Positions 22,842 to 31,255 of a DNA stretch of 34,701 nt are shown here, one piece after another (position 1 is the first letter of the stretch; every line of letters begins with the position of its first letter). The position numbers were made by a program, and so were the translations under genes. This stretch comes from Candidatus Planktophila lacus. Lineage in GTDB: Bacteria > Pseudomonadota > Gammaproteobacteria > Steroidobacterales > Steroidobacteraceae. Under the pieces are notes generated by a model. It saw only the letters and a program-made list of their open reading frames with translations. It did no database searches and was not told the origin of the DNA. The stretch spans positions 1 to 34,701 of the forward strand of contig CALQLF020000027.1 of assembly GCA_943331345.2 (NCBI GenBank), in the 5' to 3' direction.

Positions 22842-25271
22842 CTAAGCTGTCCCCGCTCCCAAATCCTCAAGCACGGCCAGCAGCTTTGCCGGGTCCACCG
22901 GCTTCTGCAACACGTGCGTGACTTCGCCAGCGCTCAACCCGTGGAGCATCAACGGGCCTCTGCTCGCGGACATGCAAACCAACGGCGGACGTGGCAACGG
23001 CGCCGCCATCTCGCCACGACCGCTGAGACGTAGCGTCGCAAAGCCCACCTGCAGGCACAACTCGGCATCGGCGAGCACGACATCAAAAGACCCAGAGCGC
23101 AGCTCCACCTGAGAGCGCAACTCCTCCGCCGTTTCCACGGCGAAGAGTTGGCAACCCGCGCGTAACAGCAACCGGCCCACCACCTGCCGACTCACTGGCT
23201 GGGGCTCGGCCAACAGCACCCGCATACCCGCGAGCGAAACCGAACCGTCGCTCAAAGAGGCCGTGCTGTCTCCCGCCAACACGACACCAGACAGTGCCTC
23301 GACCAGCATTCGCGCCGTATAAGGCTTCAGGAGAAGCCCTTCGACTCTCCCTTGGGCGCTGGCGGGCAGGGCTCTCTGCAGTTCTTGTAGATGCCCCACC
23401 ATGGCCACCGTTCGGGTGATGACGCCAGTAGCGCCCGCTTTCCGAACGCCTTCGAGGAATGGCTCGAGTCCTTCCGGAAAGTCCACCGTATTGAGCAATA
23501 CCACACCAAACGGGTTCCCGTGTTCGGCGGCTGCTTGCAGCTTTGCCTGCACCGCCGCAGCACTGGCCGATTCGGCTGAGTAACCGAGCGTCGTCAGCAA
23601 GGCCAGGGCGTGCTCGGTTGGCTGTGCCGCGCCAGCCACGAGCAGCACTCTGGTGCCTCCCAGCATTTCACGCCGTAGCGACTCACCAAAGGCACCTGCC
23701 AAGACATCTTGCCCGACCACGAGATCGAACGAGAAAGTCGCTCCATAGCCTGGTACAGAAGCCACCGTAATCTGCGTACCCAGCGACCTTGCAACGTATT
23801 GGCTCACCGGCAGGCCCATGCCCCGCCCATCATCATCCTGCGCACGGCCTTCGAAAAGCCCTGCCAATTGGCTCGGCTGAATGCCAGGGCCGTTGTCCTG
23901 CACGGACCAACGTATTGCTACCTTGCCCGCTTCCTCAGGATCTTCGAGACGCTCAACCCGCAACACAACGATACCGCCAGCCGCGACCCGAATGGCATTG
24001 GCCAGCAGGCTGACCACCACCTGTCGCAAACGCAAGCCATCGAGACGCAGCACTGCAGGCAAACGCATATCGATGTCGAAGAGAATTTCAACGCCGGACG
24101 CGTCCGGGTATGACGCCACCTGAGTGCCGATATCCCGCAGGAAAGCCTCCAACTCCAGCGGCAGCGTTACGGATTCCTCTGCCAAAGTGAACGCGGACAA
24201 TTCGTCGATGCGATCGCTAGCCAGAGCCAACAAGCGTTGACCCAAAACTTCACCACGCGTGGCTGCCGCCCGACGCCGGATATCGGAGTCTGTACTGGCC
24301 ATTTCTTTGACCAACGAGAGCAAGGCATAGACCGGCGCGCGAAACTCCCGGCCGACCTCCAGCAACAGGCGCGACTTCTCACCGGCCAGCGCCATGGCAG
24401 AGTCGCGCGCTCTTTGCAGCTGGGAAATATCGGTGAATGTGGTGACAAGGCTACCGGAAGCATCAGTCCGCGCATCGACTTGGAGATCGACACCACCGAT
24501 GGTCCGAAACTGCCCGTGCTCCACCCACATCCCAAGCGAACCGGCGTCGCGACGAATATCCAGTAGTTCCAACTGGCCTTCTACACGCTGCGAATCCAGA
24601 CCGAGCAAAGCCAAGGCGCGCTCGTTGTACTGCATCACAGTACCGAATTCATCTTGCACCACGATGCCCTGCGGCAATGCTTCGACGATTTCGGTAAGCA
24701 AAAAAGCCGATCGACGCGCTTTCTCGCTTGTCCGCACCGTCTCATTGCGTCGGGAAAAAAGGAGAAACTGCAACACCAGCAGAGTCAGCGCAATCCTGAA
24801 AACATTAGGCAAACTGTACTCGCCTTCCAGAAACACAATCACCACGCAGCTCAGCGAAGTAAGAGCACCGATGACTGCTGCCAACCGTATATCTCGCAAG
24901 CGGATATACAACAAGATGACGGCCAAGAAGACCCACACAAAGCCTACCGGGGTAGCAGGAACAGCAATAACGGCAACCGCGCAAAATACGACGGGGACAG
25001 TGGTTTCCCCAACCCGAGGATTGCCGTTCCACGAAACGCCAACCACCTCCACTACCATCAAACCCAACCAAAACCAGGCCATTACCCACGGAATATCCAC
25101 GCCGACCGGCGTTTCATGGAACGCGGAGCGAAGGACAAGCAGCAAAAACAAACAAGGAATCATCACCAGGTTCGTCATGAATCTCTGGCGAAGGAAATCG
25201 TCGTGCAGCACATGCCGGGCCTGCGGGCGCAGGCAGCGGTAATAGAAGTCCTGCTCGACTGTGTGAGGCAT
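22842..25271 (-). CDS. Membrane PAS sensor with degenerate histidine-kinase core and two C-terminal receiver domains
   Basis: An 809-residue hybrid sensor. About six hydrophobic helices span residues 32-172, followed by a PAS domain (about 188-285, LPQGIVVQDEFGTVMQYNERAL). The dimerisation helix reads LLLEVGREFRAPVYALL: the position of the phospho-accepting His (S-H-E in relatives) is Arg308. The ATPase domain (about 368-520) keeps its N-box (LLANAIRV, Asn425), DNGPGI (459-464) and GRGMGL, so it may still bind ATP. Receiver 1 (540-665) has Asn594 where the phospho-Asp belongs; receiver 2 (682-805) keeps Asp735 and Lys790. It starts directly after the EAL gene stop. It is best read as a signal-binding, non-autophosphorylating scaffold or phosphate sink. 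Confidence 0.88.
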   Translation of the reverse strand: MPHTVEQDFYYRCLRPQARHVLHDDFLRQRFMTNLVMIPCLFLLLVLRSAFHETPVGVDIPWVMAWFWLGLMVVEVVGVSWNGNPRVGETTVPVVFCAVAVIAVPATPVGFVWVFLAVILLYIRLRDIRLAAVIGALTSLSCVVIVFLEGEYSLPNVFRIALTLLVLQFLLFSRRNETVRTSEKARRSAFLLTEIVEALPQGIVVQDEFGTVMQYNERALALLGLDSQRVEGQLELLDIRRDAGSLGMWVEHGQFRTIGGVDLQVDARTDASGSLVTTFTDISQLQRARDSAMALAGEKSRLLLEVGREFRAPVYALLSLVKEMASTDSDIRRRAAATRGEVLGQRLLALASDRIDELSAFTLAEESVTLPLELEAFLRDIGTQVASYPDASGVEILFDIDMRLPAVLRLDGLRLRQVVVSLLANAIRVAAGGIVVLRVERLEDPEEAGKVAIRWSVQDNGPGIQPSQLAGLFEGRAQDDDGRGMGLPVSQYVARSLGTQITVASVPGYGATFSFDLVVGQDVLAGAFGESLRREMLGGTRVLLVAGAAQPTEHALALLTTLGYSAESASAAAVQAKLQAAAEHGNPFGVVLLNTVDFPEGLEPFLEGVRKAGATGVITRTVAMVGHLQELQRALPASAQGRVEGLLLKPYTARMLVEALSGVVLAGDSTASLSDGSVSLAGMRVLLAEPQPVSRQVVGRLLLRAGCQLFAVETAEELRSQVELRSGSFDVVLADAELCLQVGFATLRLSGRGEMAAPLPRPPLVCMSASRGPLMLHGLSAGEVTHVLQKPVDPAKLLAVLEDLGAGTA

Positions 25272-27767
25272 TCAGCTCTGCTCCAGCATCACGGACAAGG
25301 CCATGGGCCGCCCAAACAAGTAACCCTGCCCCCAGTCGCAACCAACCCCTGCCAGACGATGACATTGATCGGTGGTTTCTATGCCTTCAGCCACCACCTC
25401 CACGTTCATGGCGCGTCCAATGGAGACAATCGCAGCGCAGAGGTCGCGCTTGTGGGAGGCATCTCGCGCTACACGTACAAACGACTTGTCGATTTTCACA
25501 AAGTCGAAATCGAAGCGCTGCAGATAGGCAAGCGAAGAGTAGCCAGAACCGAAATCGTCAATGGCCAGTTGGAACCCCGCTCTCGCTGCTTCAACGAGGA
25601 AATGGTGCACACGGGACTCTTCTTCGATGAGCACGCTTTCCGTGAACTCCAGCACCAAAGCCGTAGGCGGTATGCCCACCCCCTGCGCTACGTCCAGCAG
25701 CCGCTGGAGACTAAAACTGCGCGACAACACCTGCGTTGCCGAAAAATTCACATGCACCTGAAAATCTGGCCAGCGGGCACGCAACTGTTTCGCCGCCAGC
25801 GCCGACTGCAAGATGACCCAGTCACCAATCTCGGCAATCAGCCCGGTCTTTTCTGCATGGCCGATAAAATTGGCCGGCCCAACCATCCCCAATTCCGGGT
25901 GGTGCCAGCGCAGCAGCGCTTCCGCCTTGCCCATCTTTCCGGAAGCCAGATGGACAATGGGCTGAAACAAGAGATGAAATTGATTTTCCTGTAACGCCTG
26001 ATGCAGATCGTCGCCGATGCGCTTTCGGGTTTGCGCAAACTCGTTCCGTTGCCGCTGAAAAAACTCGACACGGTTACCACCCGCCTCACGCGCAATCGTC
26101 ATGGCCGACTGGGCGTTGGACAGCAAGGTGGTCGCGTCCGACCCATCATCCGGCGCCAAGGCCACGCCAATACTGGCGGTAACGCGCGTAACCACGCCCG
26201 CTATTTCATAAGGCCGTGCCACCGTCACCAGCATGTCTTCGGAAATTTCGGCAATCTGCTCAGGGCTGTCGTTTTTCCCCACCATGACCGTAATCTCGGC
26301 ACCGCGAACGCGGAACAAGGAGACCCCGGCAGGCATGACTTGCTGGATGCGAGACGCGGCCTCCCGTAGCAGCAGGTCGCCACTGGCGAAACCATAGGCC
26401 GCATTCACATCGGCAAAGCCATCGAAGCCCACCTGCATGAGCGCAAACTTGGCGCCGTCGTTGGCAACACGCGCTGCCAACTGCTCCACTTTTCCGGTTA
26501 GCCCGCCGAGGCCGGCCAAGCCGGTCACGGCATCCTCGATTTCCGTGCCAACATCACTGATGATGCCCACGTAGTGGTTAATCGCGCCGTCGGCGGAATC
26601 CCGGACGGCAGCGATAGTGAGCACAGCCTCACGCACAAGCCCATTGCGATGACGGTTCAACACCTGTCCCCGCCAGTAGTCGCTGGTGGCAAGCGCGCTA
26701 CGCATCTCGACAAAGACGGCAGGCGAGGTCATGCCGGAGCTGAGGAAGCGAGGGTCGCGCCCCATCGCCTCTTCCCGTGTATAGCCGGTGTTCTCCGTAA
26801 ACGCCGGGTTCACGTCAACAATGAGCCAACCGGCATCGGTAATCATGATGGCGTCGTGGGTGGAAGCGAACACGCTCGTGCCGATCCGCAGGCGTGTAAT
26901 GGCAGCGTCACGCTCGGAAGTCGCCAACACGCGGTCGGTAATGTCTAGCAGATTGCAGTGCGTACGCAGCAAGGCACCCTGCAGATTCGTTTCAGGGCGC
27001 GCATGGACTTCGACTAGGCGACGCTGGCCCGTCCCGCGGTTGCGCAACTCGAATACGGGTACGGCGAGAGAACCGCTCTCCGCCAATGGTAAACCAAGCG
27101 CTTTTGCTTCACCGGCTTCCTCGACTAATTCGCGAAAGGGAAGGCCCACCGCTTCACGGCGCGAAATTCCTGTCAATTGCTCCCAGGCGAGATTCACCTC
27201 GGTGATACAGCCCTCCGGGTCCAGCGACTGGTAAGGCAGCGGTACGCTCATCAGCAGCGAACGGAAATGGCGTTCGGTATCACGCGCCTGTCGCGTGGCT
27301 TCAGACAGCTGTCGCCGCACCTGCATCAGCCGCTGCAGACCCTGCAGTTTCGCCTTCAGGAAGATAGGCTCCACCGGCGAGTGCAGGTAGTCGTCGCCAC
27401 CAGCGGCGATGGCGCCGTCCAAGTCCAGAGAAGCACCGGGCGGAACCAGCATCACCACCGGGACCCAACGCGGGCCGCGCAATTCCTTCACGCGCCCTGC
27501 CACCATCGCGCCATCAAGGCCGGGAAGATTCACATCCACAAACACCATGTCAGGCCGGTGCAGTGAATAAAGATCTACCGCTGCCTGACCATCGGCAACG
27601 GCGACGGTTTCGTGCCCCAAGCGGTGCAGCAACGCGACCAAGGCTTCGCGCCGCGACGTTTCTCCGTCCGCTACGAGCACCAACACAGCCACTTCCCCGG
27701 ACGGCAGCGAAGGAGGCGCTTCACTACCGGTAGGTAAAACCGATACCAGGGTGGGCTGGTCGGTCAA
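25272..27767 (-). CDS. REC-PAS-PAS-GGDEF(degenerate)-EAL c-di-GMP phosphodiesterase
   Basis: An 831-residue multidomain response regulator. Receiver at 25-150 with phospho-Asp78 (FVDVNLPGLDG), two PAS domains (about 165-285 and 290-405), GGDEF fold at 410-570, EAL domain at 585-825. The diguanylate-cyclase signature is RGAEI (488-492 region) instead of GGDEF, so cyclase activity should be absent. The EAL site looks complete: EALLRW (Glu616), Asn674, Glu707, IDDFG (Asp737, Asp738), KID (Lys758), AEGIE (Glu794, Glu797), QGYLFGRP (Gln814). It should hydrolyse c-di-GMP to pGpG, probably controlled by phosphorylation and perhaps by GTP at the degenerate domain. It overlaps the FixJ-type regulator gene by four bases, suggesting a shared phosphorelay. 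Confidence 0.93.
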   Translation of the reverse strand: MTDQPTLVSVLPTGSEAPPSLPSGEVAVLVLVADGETSRREALVALLHRLGHETVAVADGQAAVDLYSLHRPDMVFVDVNLPGLDGAMVAGRVKELRGPRWVPVVMLVPPGASLDLDGAIAAGGDDYLHSPVEPIFLKAKLQGLQRLMQVRRQLSEATRQARDTERHFRSLLMSVPLPYQSLDPEGCITEVNLAWEQLTGISRREAVGLPFRELVEEAGEAKALGLPLAESGSLAVPVFELRNRGTGQRRLVEVHARPETNLQGALLRTHCNLLDITDRVLATSERDAAITRLRIGTSVFASTHDAIMITDAGWLIVDVNPAFTENTGYTREEAMGRDPRFLSSGMTSPAVFVEMRSALATSDYWRGQVLNRHRNGLVREAVLTIAAVRDSADGAINHYVGIISDVGTEIEDAVTGLAGLGGLTGKVEQLAARVANDGAKFALMQVGFDGFADVNAAYGFASGDLLLREAASRIQQVMPAGVSLFRVRGAEITVMVGKNDSPEQIAEISEDMLVTVARPYEIAGVVTRVTASIGVALAPDDGSDATTLLSNAQSAMTIAREAGGNRVEFFQRQRNEFAQTRKRIGDDLHQALQENQFHLLFQPIVHLASGKMGKAEALLRWHHPELGMVGPANFIGHAEKTGLIAEIGDWVILQSALAAKQLRARWPDFQVHVNFSATQVLSRSFSLQRLLDVAQGVGIPPTALVLEFTESVLIEEESRVHHFLVEAARAGFQLAIDDFGSGYSSLAYLQRFDFDFVKIDKSFVRVARDASHKRDLCAAIVSIGRAMNVEVVAEGIETTDQCHRLAGVGCDWGQGYLFGRPMALSVMLEQS

Positions 27768-28435
27768 ATGCCCCCCTCATCCACCATGCGCACCAGCGCG
27801 GCGAGTGAGTCGGCGCCCAATTTTTCCATGGCCTGATGGCGGTGGTATTTCACTGTCCGCAAGGCAATTCCCAACTGGTCTGCCACTTCCTGGTTGGTGG
27901 CGCCACTGGCAGCCAACTTCGCCACTTCGCTTTCACGGGGGGTAAGCGTAGCCACACGGCGCAGAAGGGCTTCCTTCGCGGCACCACGCTCGATGGCGTC
28001 TGCGCTACGTGCAAGGGCACCTTCCACTGCCGAGAGCAGCACCGGGAGTTCCACGGGCTTCACCAAAAAATCCATGGCGCCACCGCGGAAACCCGCGGCA
28101 GCCTCGGCCGCCCCACTGGCGCCGCTAATGAAGACCAGTGGCACCATGGCCAGATTGGGCAGGGCACGCTGCAACTCCAGCCCATCGAGGCCCGGCATTT
28201 TGACGTCCGAGAGGATACAAGTAGGGATGGTGGGCACCGCTGCCAGGAAGGCACGGTCTGCCAGCAGTGCAGAGGCCGAATCGAAAATGGAGCAACGGTA
28301 GCCTTCGTATTCGATGGCAGAGCGGAAAGCCGCCACTACTGCAAGGTCGTCGTCCACCAAGAGGACGTGGCCGGCTCGCCGGTTGGCCGAGGCGCCCGCT
28401 GCCGATGGGGTGGCGGAGGAAGTTTCCTGACTCAT
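27764..28435 (-). CDS. FixJ/NarL-type response regulator (REC + LuxR HTH)
   Basis: A 223-residue transcription regulator. The receiver domain (24-140) has acidic VDDD, phospho-Asp77 in LSDVKMPGLDG, SGASGAAE and Lys126 in FLVKPVE. The LuxR-type helix-turn-helix (160-220) reads LTPRESEVAKLAASGATNQEVADQLGIALRTVKYHRHQAMEKL, typical of the FixJ family. The N-terminal 22 residues are low complexity. It overlaps both neighbours by four bases. Being next to the FixL/DctB-style kinase pair, it is the likely DNA-binding output of the operon; its target sites are unknown, and autoregulation of this operon is possible. Confidence 0.93.
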   Translation of the reverse strand: MSQETSSATPSAAGASANRRAGHVLLVDDDLAVVAAFRSAIEYEGYRCSIFDSASALLADRAFLAAVPTIPTCILSDVKMPGLDGLELQRALPNLAMVPLVFISGASGAAEAAAGFRGGAMDFLVKPVELPVLLSAVEGALARSADAIERGAAKEALLRRVATLTPRESEVAKLAASGATNQEVADQLGIALRTVKYHRHQAMEKLGADSLAALVRMVDEGGI

Positions 28436-29856
28436 GCACGCTCCAGTTTTCTTTCGCCTGCCGGCGACCGTGACCCAAGGAAATGCAATACCAATTCGCG
28501 ATGATTCTGCTCGGCTTCACGAGCGCTGATGCTCGCGCCAAACTCCGCCAAAGTAGCCCGAGCGGCACCAAGACGAGACTGAAATACCACTGCGTGGGCC
28601 TGCAGTCGCACTGCCAACGCGGAGTCATGCTCGCTATGCCGGTGCGGCCAGGGAAGGAGCATGACCACGTCTACGCCGTCTGGCGTTTTGCGAAAGCGCA
28701 GATGGATATTGCCCGCAACACCCAACTGCAAGGCCTCTGACCCACTTCTGAGAAAATTCATCAGCACCTGCGATGTGCGCAACCGGTCTACCGTTCCATA
28801 CATGCCGGGAAGCTCTGGCGGGAACTCGACCTGCACGCCTTTCTGTTGGGCCTCTTGTCGCAAGAGATCCCACACTTCGCGCGCGAGTTGCTGCAAGTCC
28901 ACCAGCGTTTCGTTCAATTCCGGCGGCTTGATGAACTGACGGACTTGATCGACGATGCCAGCACAGGCCCGTACCTGTGCAATGACTTGGTCGAGGCCAT
29001 CGACGAGTTCGGCGGAGGTGGCGTTGGTTCTTGCCAAGCGCCGCTGTAGCAACTGCGCATTCAGCTTGATAGCCGCCAACGGCTGACTGAGCTGCAACCC
29101 CAGCGACGAAGAGATGACATTCAAATTGCTGCTGCGGTCCATTTGCGCCAGCACTTCAGCCGTGCGTGCACGGGACTCCTCCTCTGCCAAGACAGCAGCT
29201 TTTGCCATACCCGCGACATGCTCGTTTTCCAAAACCAAACCGAGGAACGCCATGTCGGAAATACACGTCACTACTATCATGACTATCGGCACGAACCATG
29301 GGAGATGGTACTGGGAGATGGACGGGCCCAATTCTCCGAGAAAAATCTGAAATAACTGCCAAAGGCCAATCAAGCCAGGAGTGCAAAAAGTCACCATCAA
29401 GATGCAGACATTACGGCTCCAGTGGTGCCGCAACACGACCACGCAGGAATACGCAACAAATAACTGCAAAACCAACAGACAGAACTTGACAAGAACTTCG
29501 CCGCCACGATTGACACCGAAATACGCGAGCAAAGAGATAACCCCAAAAAAAATCACCGGTGCTGCTATCCAATGCTTGGCTGGCCAGGGAAAACGCAATT
29601 CACGACGTATGGCAATGACTGTGAGCCCCATGCCGATAAAAAACAGCGTGGACGCAATCGACAAAATCGACGAACTCCATTTAATTTCGCCGTGAACCAG
29701 CGCTAGAGTGCTCAAGGCAACCATGACACCGGCAGCGACATAGATCTGCGAAGGCATCCGCCGGGAATTTCGCGGCTGGCCGATGAAGACACCGAGTGGC
29801 AGCAGCATCATGGCCCACGTCAACAAAGTGAGCTGGGTATCCGGATCAAGCACCAT
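28432..29856 (-). CDS. Membrane histidine-kinase-like pseudokinase (twin of the upstream kinase)
   Basis: A 474-residue protein with about seven hydrophobic segments (residues 8-208), a coiled linker (EEESRARTAEVLAQMD) and a FixL/DctB-style core. The phosphorylation helix reads GLQLSQPLAAIKLNAQLLQRRL. In the active family this is HELxQPLAAI; here the His is Leu254 and the Glu is Gln255. The ATP-binding half is also degraded: the N-box Asn is Ser371 (LMNFLRSGSEAL), and the DxGxG and GxGxGL boxes are absent (MLLPWPHRHSEHDSALAV). The reading frame is intact. Its 3' end overlaps the regulator gene by 4 bases and its 5' end overlaps the active kinase by 11. It probably acts as a heterodimer partner, signal sensor or inhibitor of the active kinase. 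Confidence 0.88.
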   Translation of the reverse strand: MVLDPDTQLTLLTWAMMLLPLGVFIGQPRNSRRMPSQIYVAAGVMVALSTLALVHGEIKWSSSILSIASTLFFIGMGLTVIAIRRELRFPWPAKHWIAAPVIFFGVISLLAYFGVNRGGEVLVKFCLLVLQLFVAYSCVVVLRHHWSRNVCILMVTFCTPGLIGLWQLFQIFLGELGPSISQYHLPWFVPIVMIVVTCISDMAFLGLVLENEHVAGMAKAAVLAEEESRARTAEVLAQMDRSSNLNVISSSLGLQLSQPLAAIKLNAQLLQRRLARTNATSAELVDGLDQVIAQVRACAGIVDQVRQFIKPPELNETLVDLQQLAREVWDLLRQEAQQKGVQVEFPPELPGMYGTVDRLRTSQVLMNFLRSGSEALQLGVAGNIHLRFRKTPDGVDVVMLLPWPHRHSEHDSALAVRLQAHAVVFQSRLGAARATLAEFGASISAREAEQNHRELVLHFLGSRSPAGERKLERA

Positions 29857-31243
29857 GTGACGGCACCTCCAGCACTACCCGCAGACCACCCGAGTCGGCA
29901 TTCTGTAAATCTAGCGTGCCGCCATACCTAGAGAGGATCTCGCGGCAGACGGCCAAGCCCATTCCAAGGCCTTCCTGACGAGTCGTGAAAAACAAGCTTC
30001 CGACCTTGTCCTGCATCGCTGTGGAGATGCCCGGGCCCGTATCCGTTACCGTAATTCTGATCAATTCTCCGGCTAGTTCTGCAGTAACGACTACTTGACG
30101 AATAGGCAAATTCGCAACCGCCTGAATCGCATTTCGCAGGATATTCGCCAGTACTTGTGACAAATGAACGGAGTCGATACGGGCACGGAGCACCGCAGCG
30201 GCGTACTTCACCGAGACCTGCGCACGAGCTTTTTCAGCTTCAGCAACACCCAACGCCACGCTCTGTTCGATGGTTTCGGGAACGTTGCAAGAACCATCGT
30301 TGCCAAGGAAATTCGAATGGGTAATACGGGTTTTTTCGATGATGGCGGTCGCCCGCGACACCGCGGCCAAAATATTTTCCAGCAACACTGCTGCACTGCG
30401 CGTATCGACGAGACCATCCGCCACCATACGCCGGCATAATTGGGCTGCGGTCAGCATGGACGCCAATGGCTGCCCCAATTCGTGAGCCAAGCCGGTGGAC
30501 AGCACTTCAATACTGCTTTTTGCATCTAAATTGACGAGTTCCCGGCTGATATGGGCCCGCCGTTCGGCGCGTTCATATTCGAGCAACTCCCGTTCGCGGG
30601 CTTGGTTGGCACGGTAAGACACCACCCCAACCCAGACGAAATTCGTGAGCACACTAGCGGCGAAGGAGATCAAGGCGAGCGCGCTGACCACATGGCCGGG
30701 CCCCACAGCGCGAAACGGCTCACCTTGCAGGCTCATCACAGCGGTGCCTGCAAAACCCACCATGAGGAAAAAGGAGAAAACGACGCAGAAGCCAACAGCC
30801 AAGGTTGGCATTTCGCGGTACAACTTCCTTGAACTTAGGAACAACTGCCAGCTAATATAGGCATAAAGAAACGCAAGAAACACTGACCGGGCGATGTCTA
30901 GTTCCATCAAATAGAGTGCGGAAAGAATTGCACCGAAGACAGCCATATCGATAAGCACGCGGGTCCAAGAGCATGGCTTCCCGATTTGTTCTTCCATGGC
31001 GCGCCAACGCAGCAGCAATGCCAAAAACACACCAAAGTTGGTGATTTGATCTAAGACGAACGGATGCAGAAATGGCAAGGACGAACGAGTGAGGGCGACG
31101 CCAATGCCAACCCCACCACACAACGTCCCGAAGAACCAGTAAACACCCCCACCACGCCGCGGCGCGCCCACCGCCACCCAGGCTATCAAGGGCACCGTAA
31201 TGGAGATGCTGGCCATCATGGCCAAAGCGGTAGGCGTGTGCAC
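29846..31243 (-). CDS. Membrane sensor histidine kinase (canonical FixL/DctB-type core)
   Basis: A 465-residue kinase with about seven hydrophobic segments (residues 8-208) and a short charged linker. The core is complete: STGLAHELGQPLASML with phospho-accepting His254, N-box VLANILRNAIQAV (Asn371), DTGPGIS (401-407) and GLGMGLAV (426-432). No separate PAS, HAMP or periplasmic domain is seen, so the signal is probably sensed within the membrane. His254 and Asn371 occupy exactly the same residue numbers as Leu254 and Ser371 in the next gene, supporting origin by tandem duplication. It starts 12 bases after the stop of the stand-alone receiver. It is the only protein in the operon with a full kinase active site, so it is probably the phosphate source. 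Confidence 0.93.
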   Translation of the reverse strand: MHTPTALAMMASISITVPLIAWVAVGAPRRGGGVYWFFGTLCGGVGIGVALTRSSLPFLHPFVLDQITNFGVFLALLLRWRAMEEQIGKPCSWTRVLIDMAVFGAILSALYLMELDIARSVFLAFLYAYISWQLFLSSRKLYREMPTLAVGFCVVFSFFLMVGFAGTAVMSLQGEPFRAVGPGHVVSALALISFAASVLTNFVWVGVVSYRANQARERELLEYERAERRAHISRELVNLDAKSSIEVLSTGLAHELGQPLASMLTAAQLCRRMVADGLVDTRSAAVLLENILAAVSRATAIIEKTRITHSNFLGNDGSCNVPETIEQSVALGVAEAEKARAQVSVKYAAAVLRARIDSVHLSQVLANILRNAIQAVANLPIRQVVVTAELAGELIRITVTDTGPGISTAMQDKVGSLFFTTRQEGLGMGLAVCREILSRYGGTLDLQNADSGGLRVVLEVPSHGA

Positions 31244-31255
31244 TGCGGGGCCTGC

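Noticed and set aside
24654-25994. Plus-strand open frame of about 446 codons
   Set aside because: It is antisense to the PAS/receiver sensor and EAL genes, its His/Gln/Arg-rich product has no domain, and it spans two real genes.
28432-29856. Pseudokinase motifs explained by a sequencing error or frameshift
   Set aside because: Several separate motifs are lost (His, Glu, N-box Asn, both glycine boxes) while the frame and flanking helices are intact, which a single error cannot cause.
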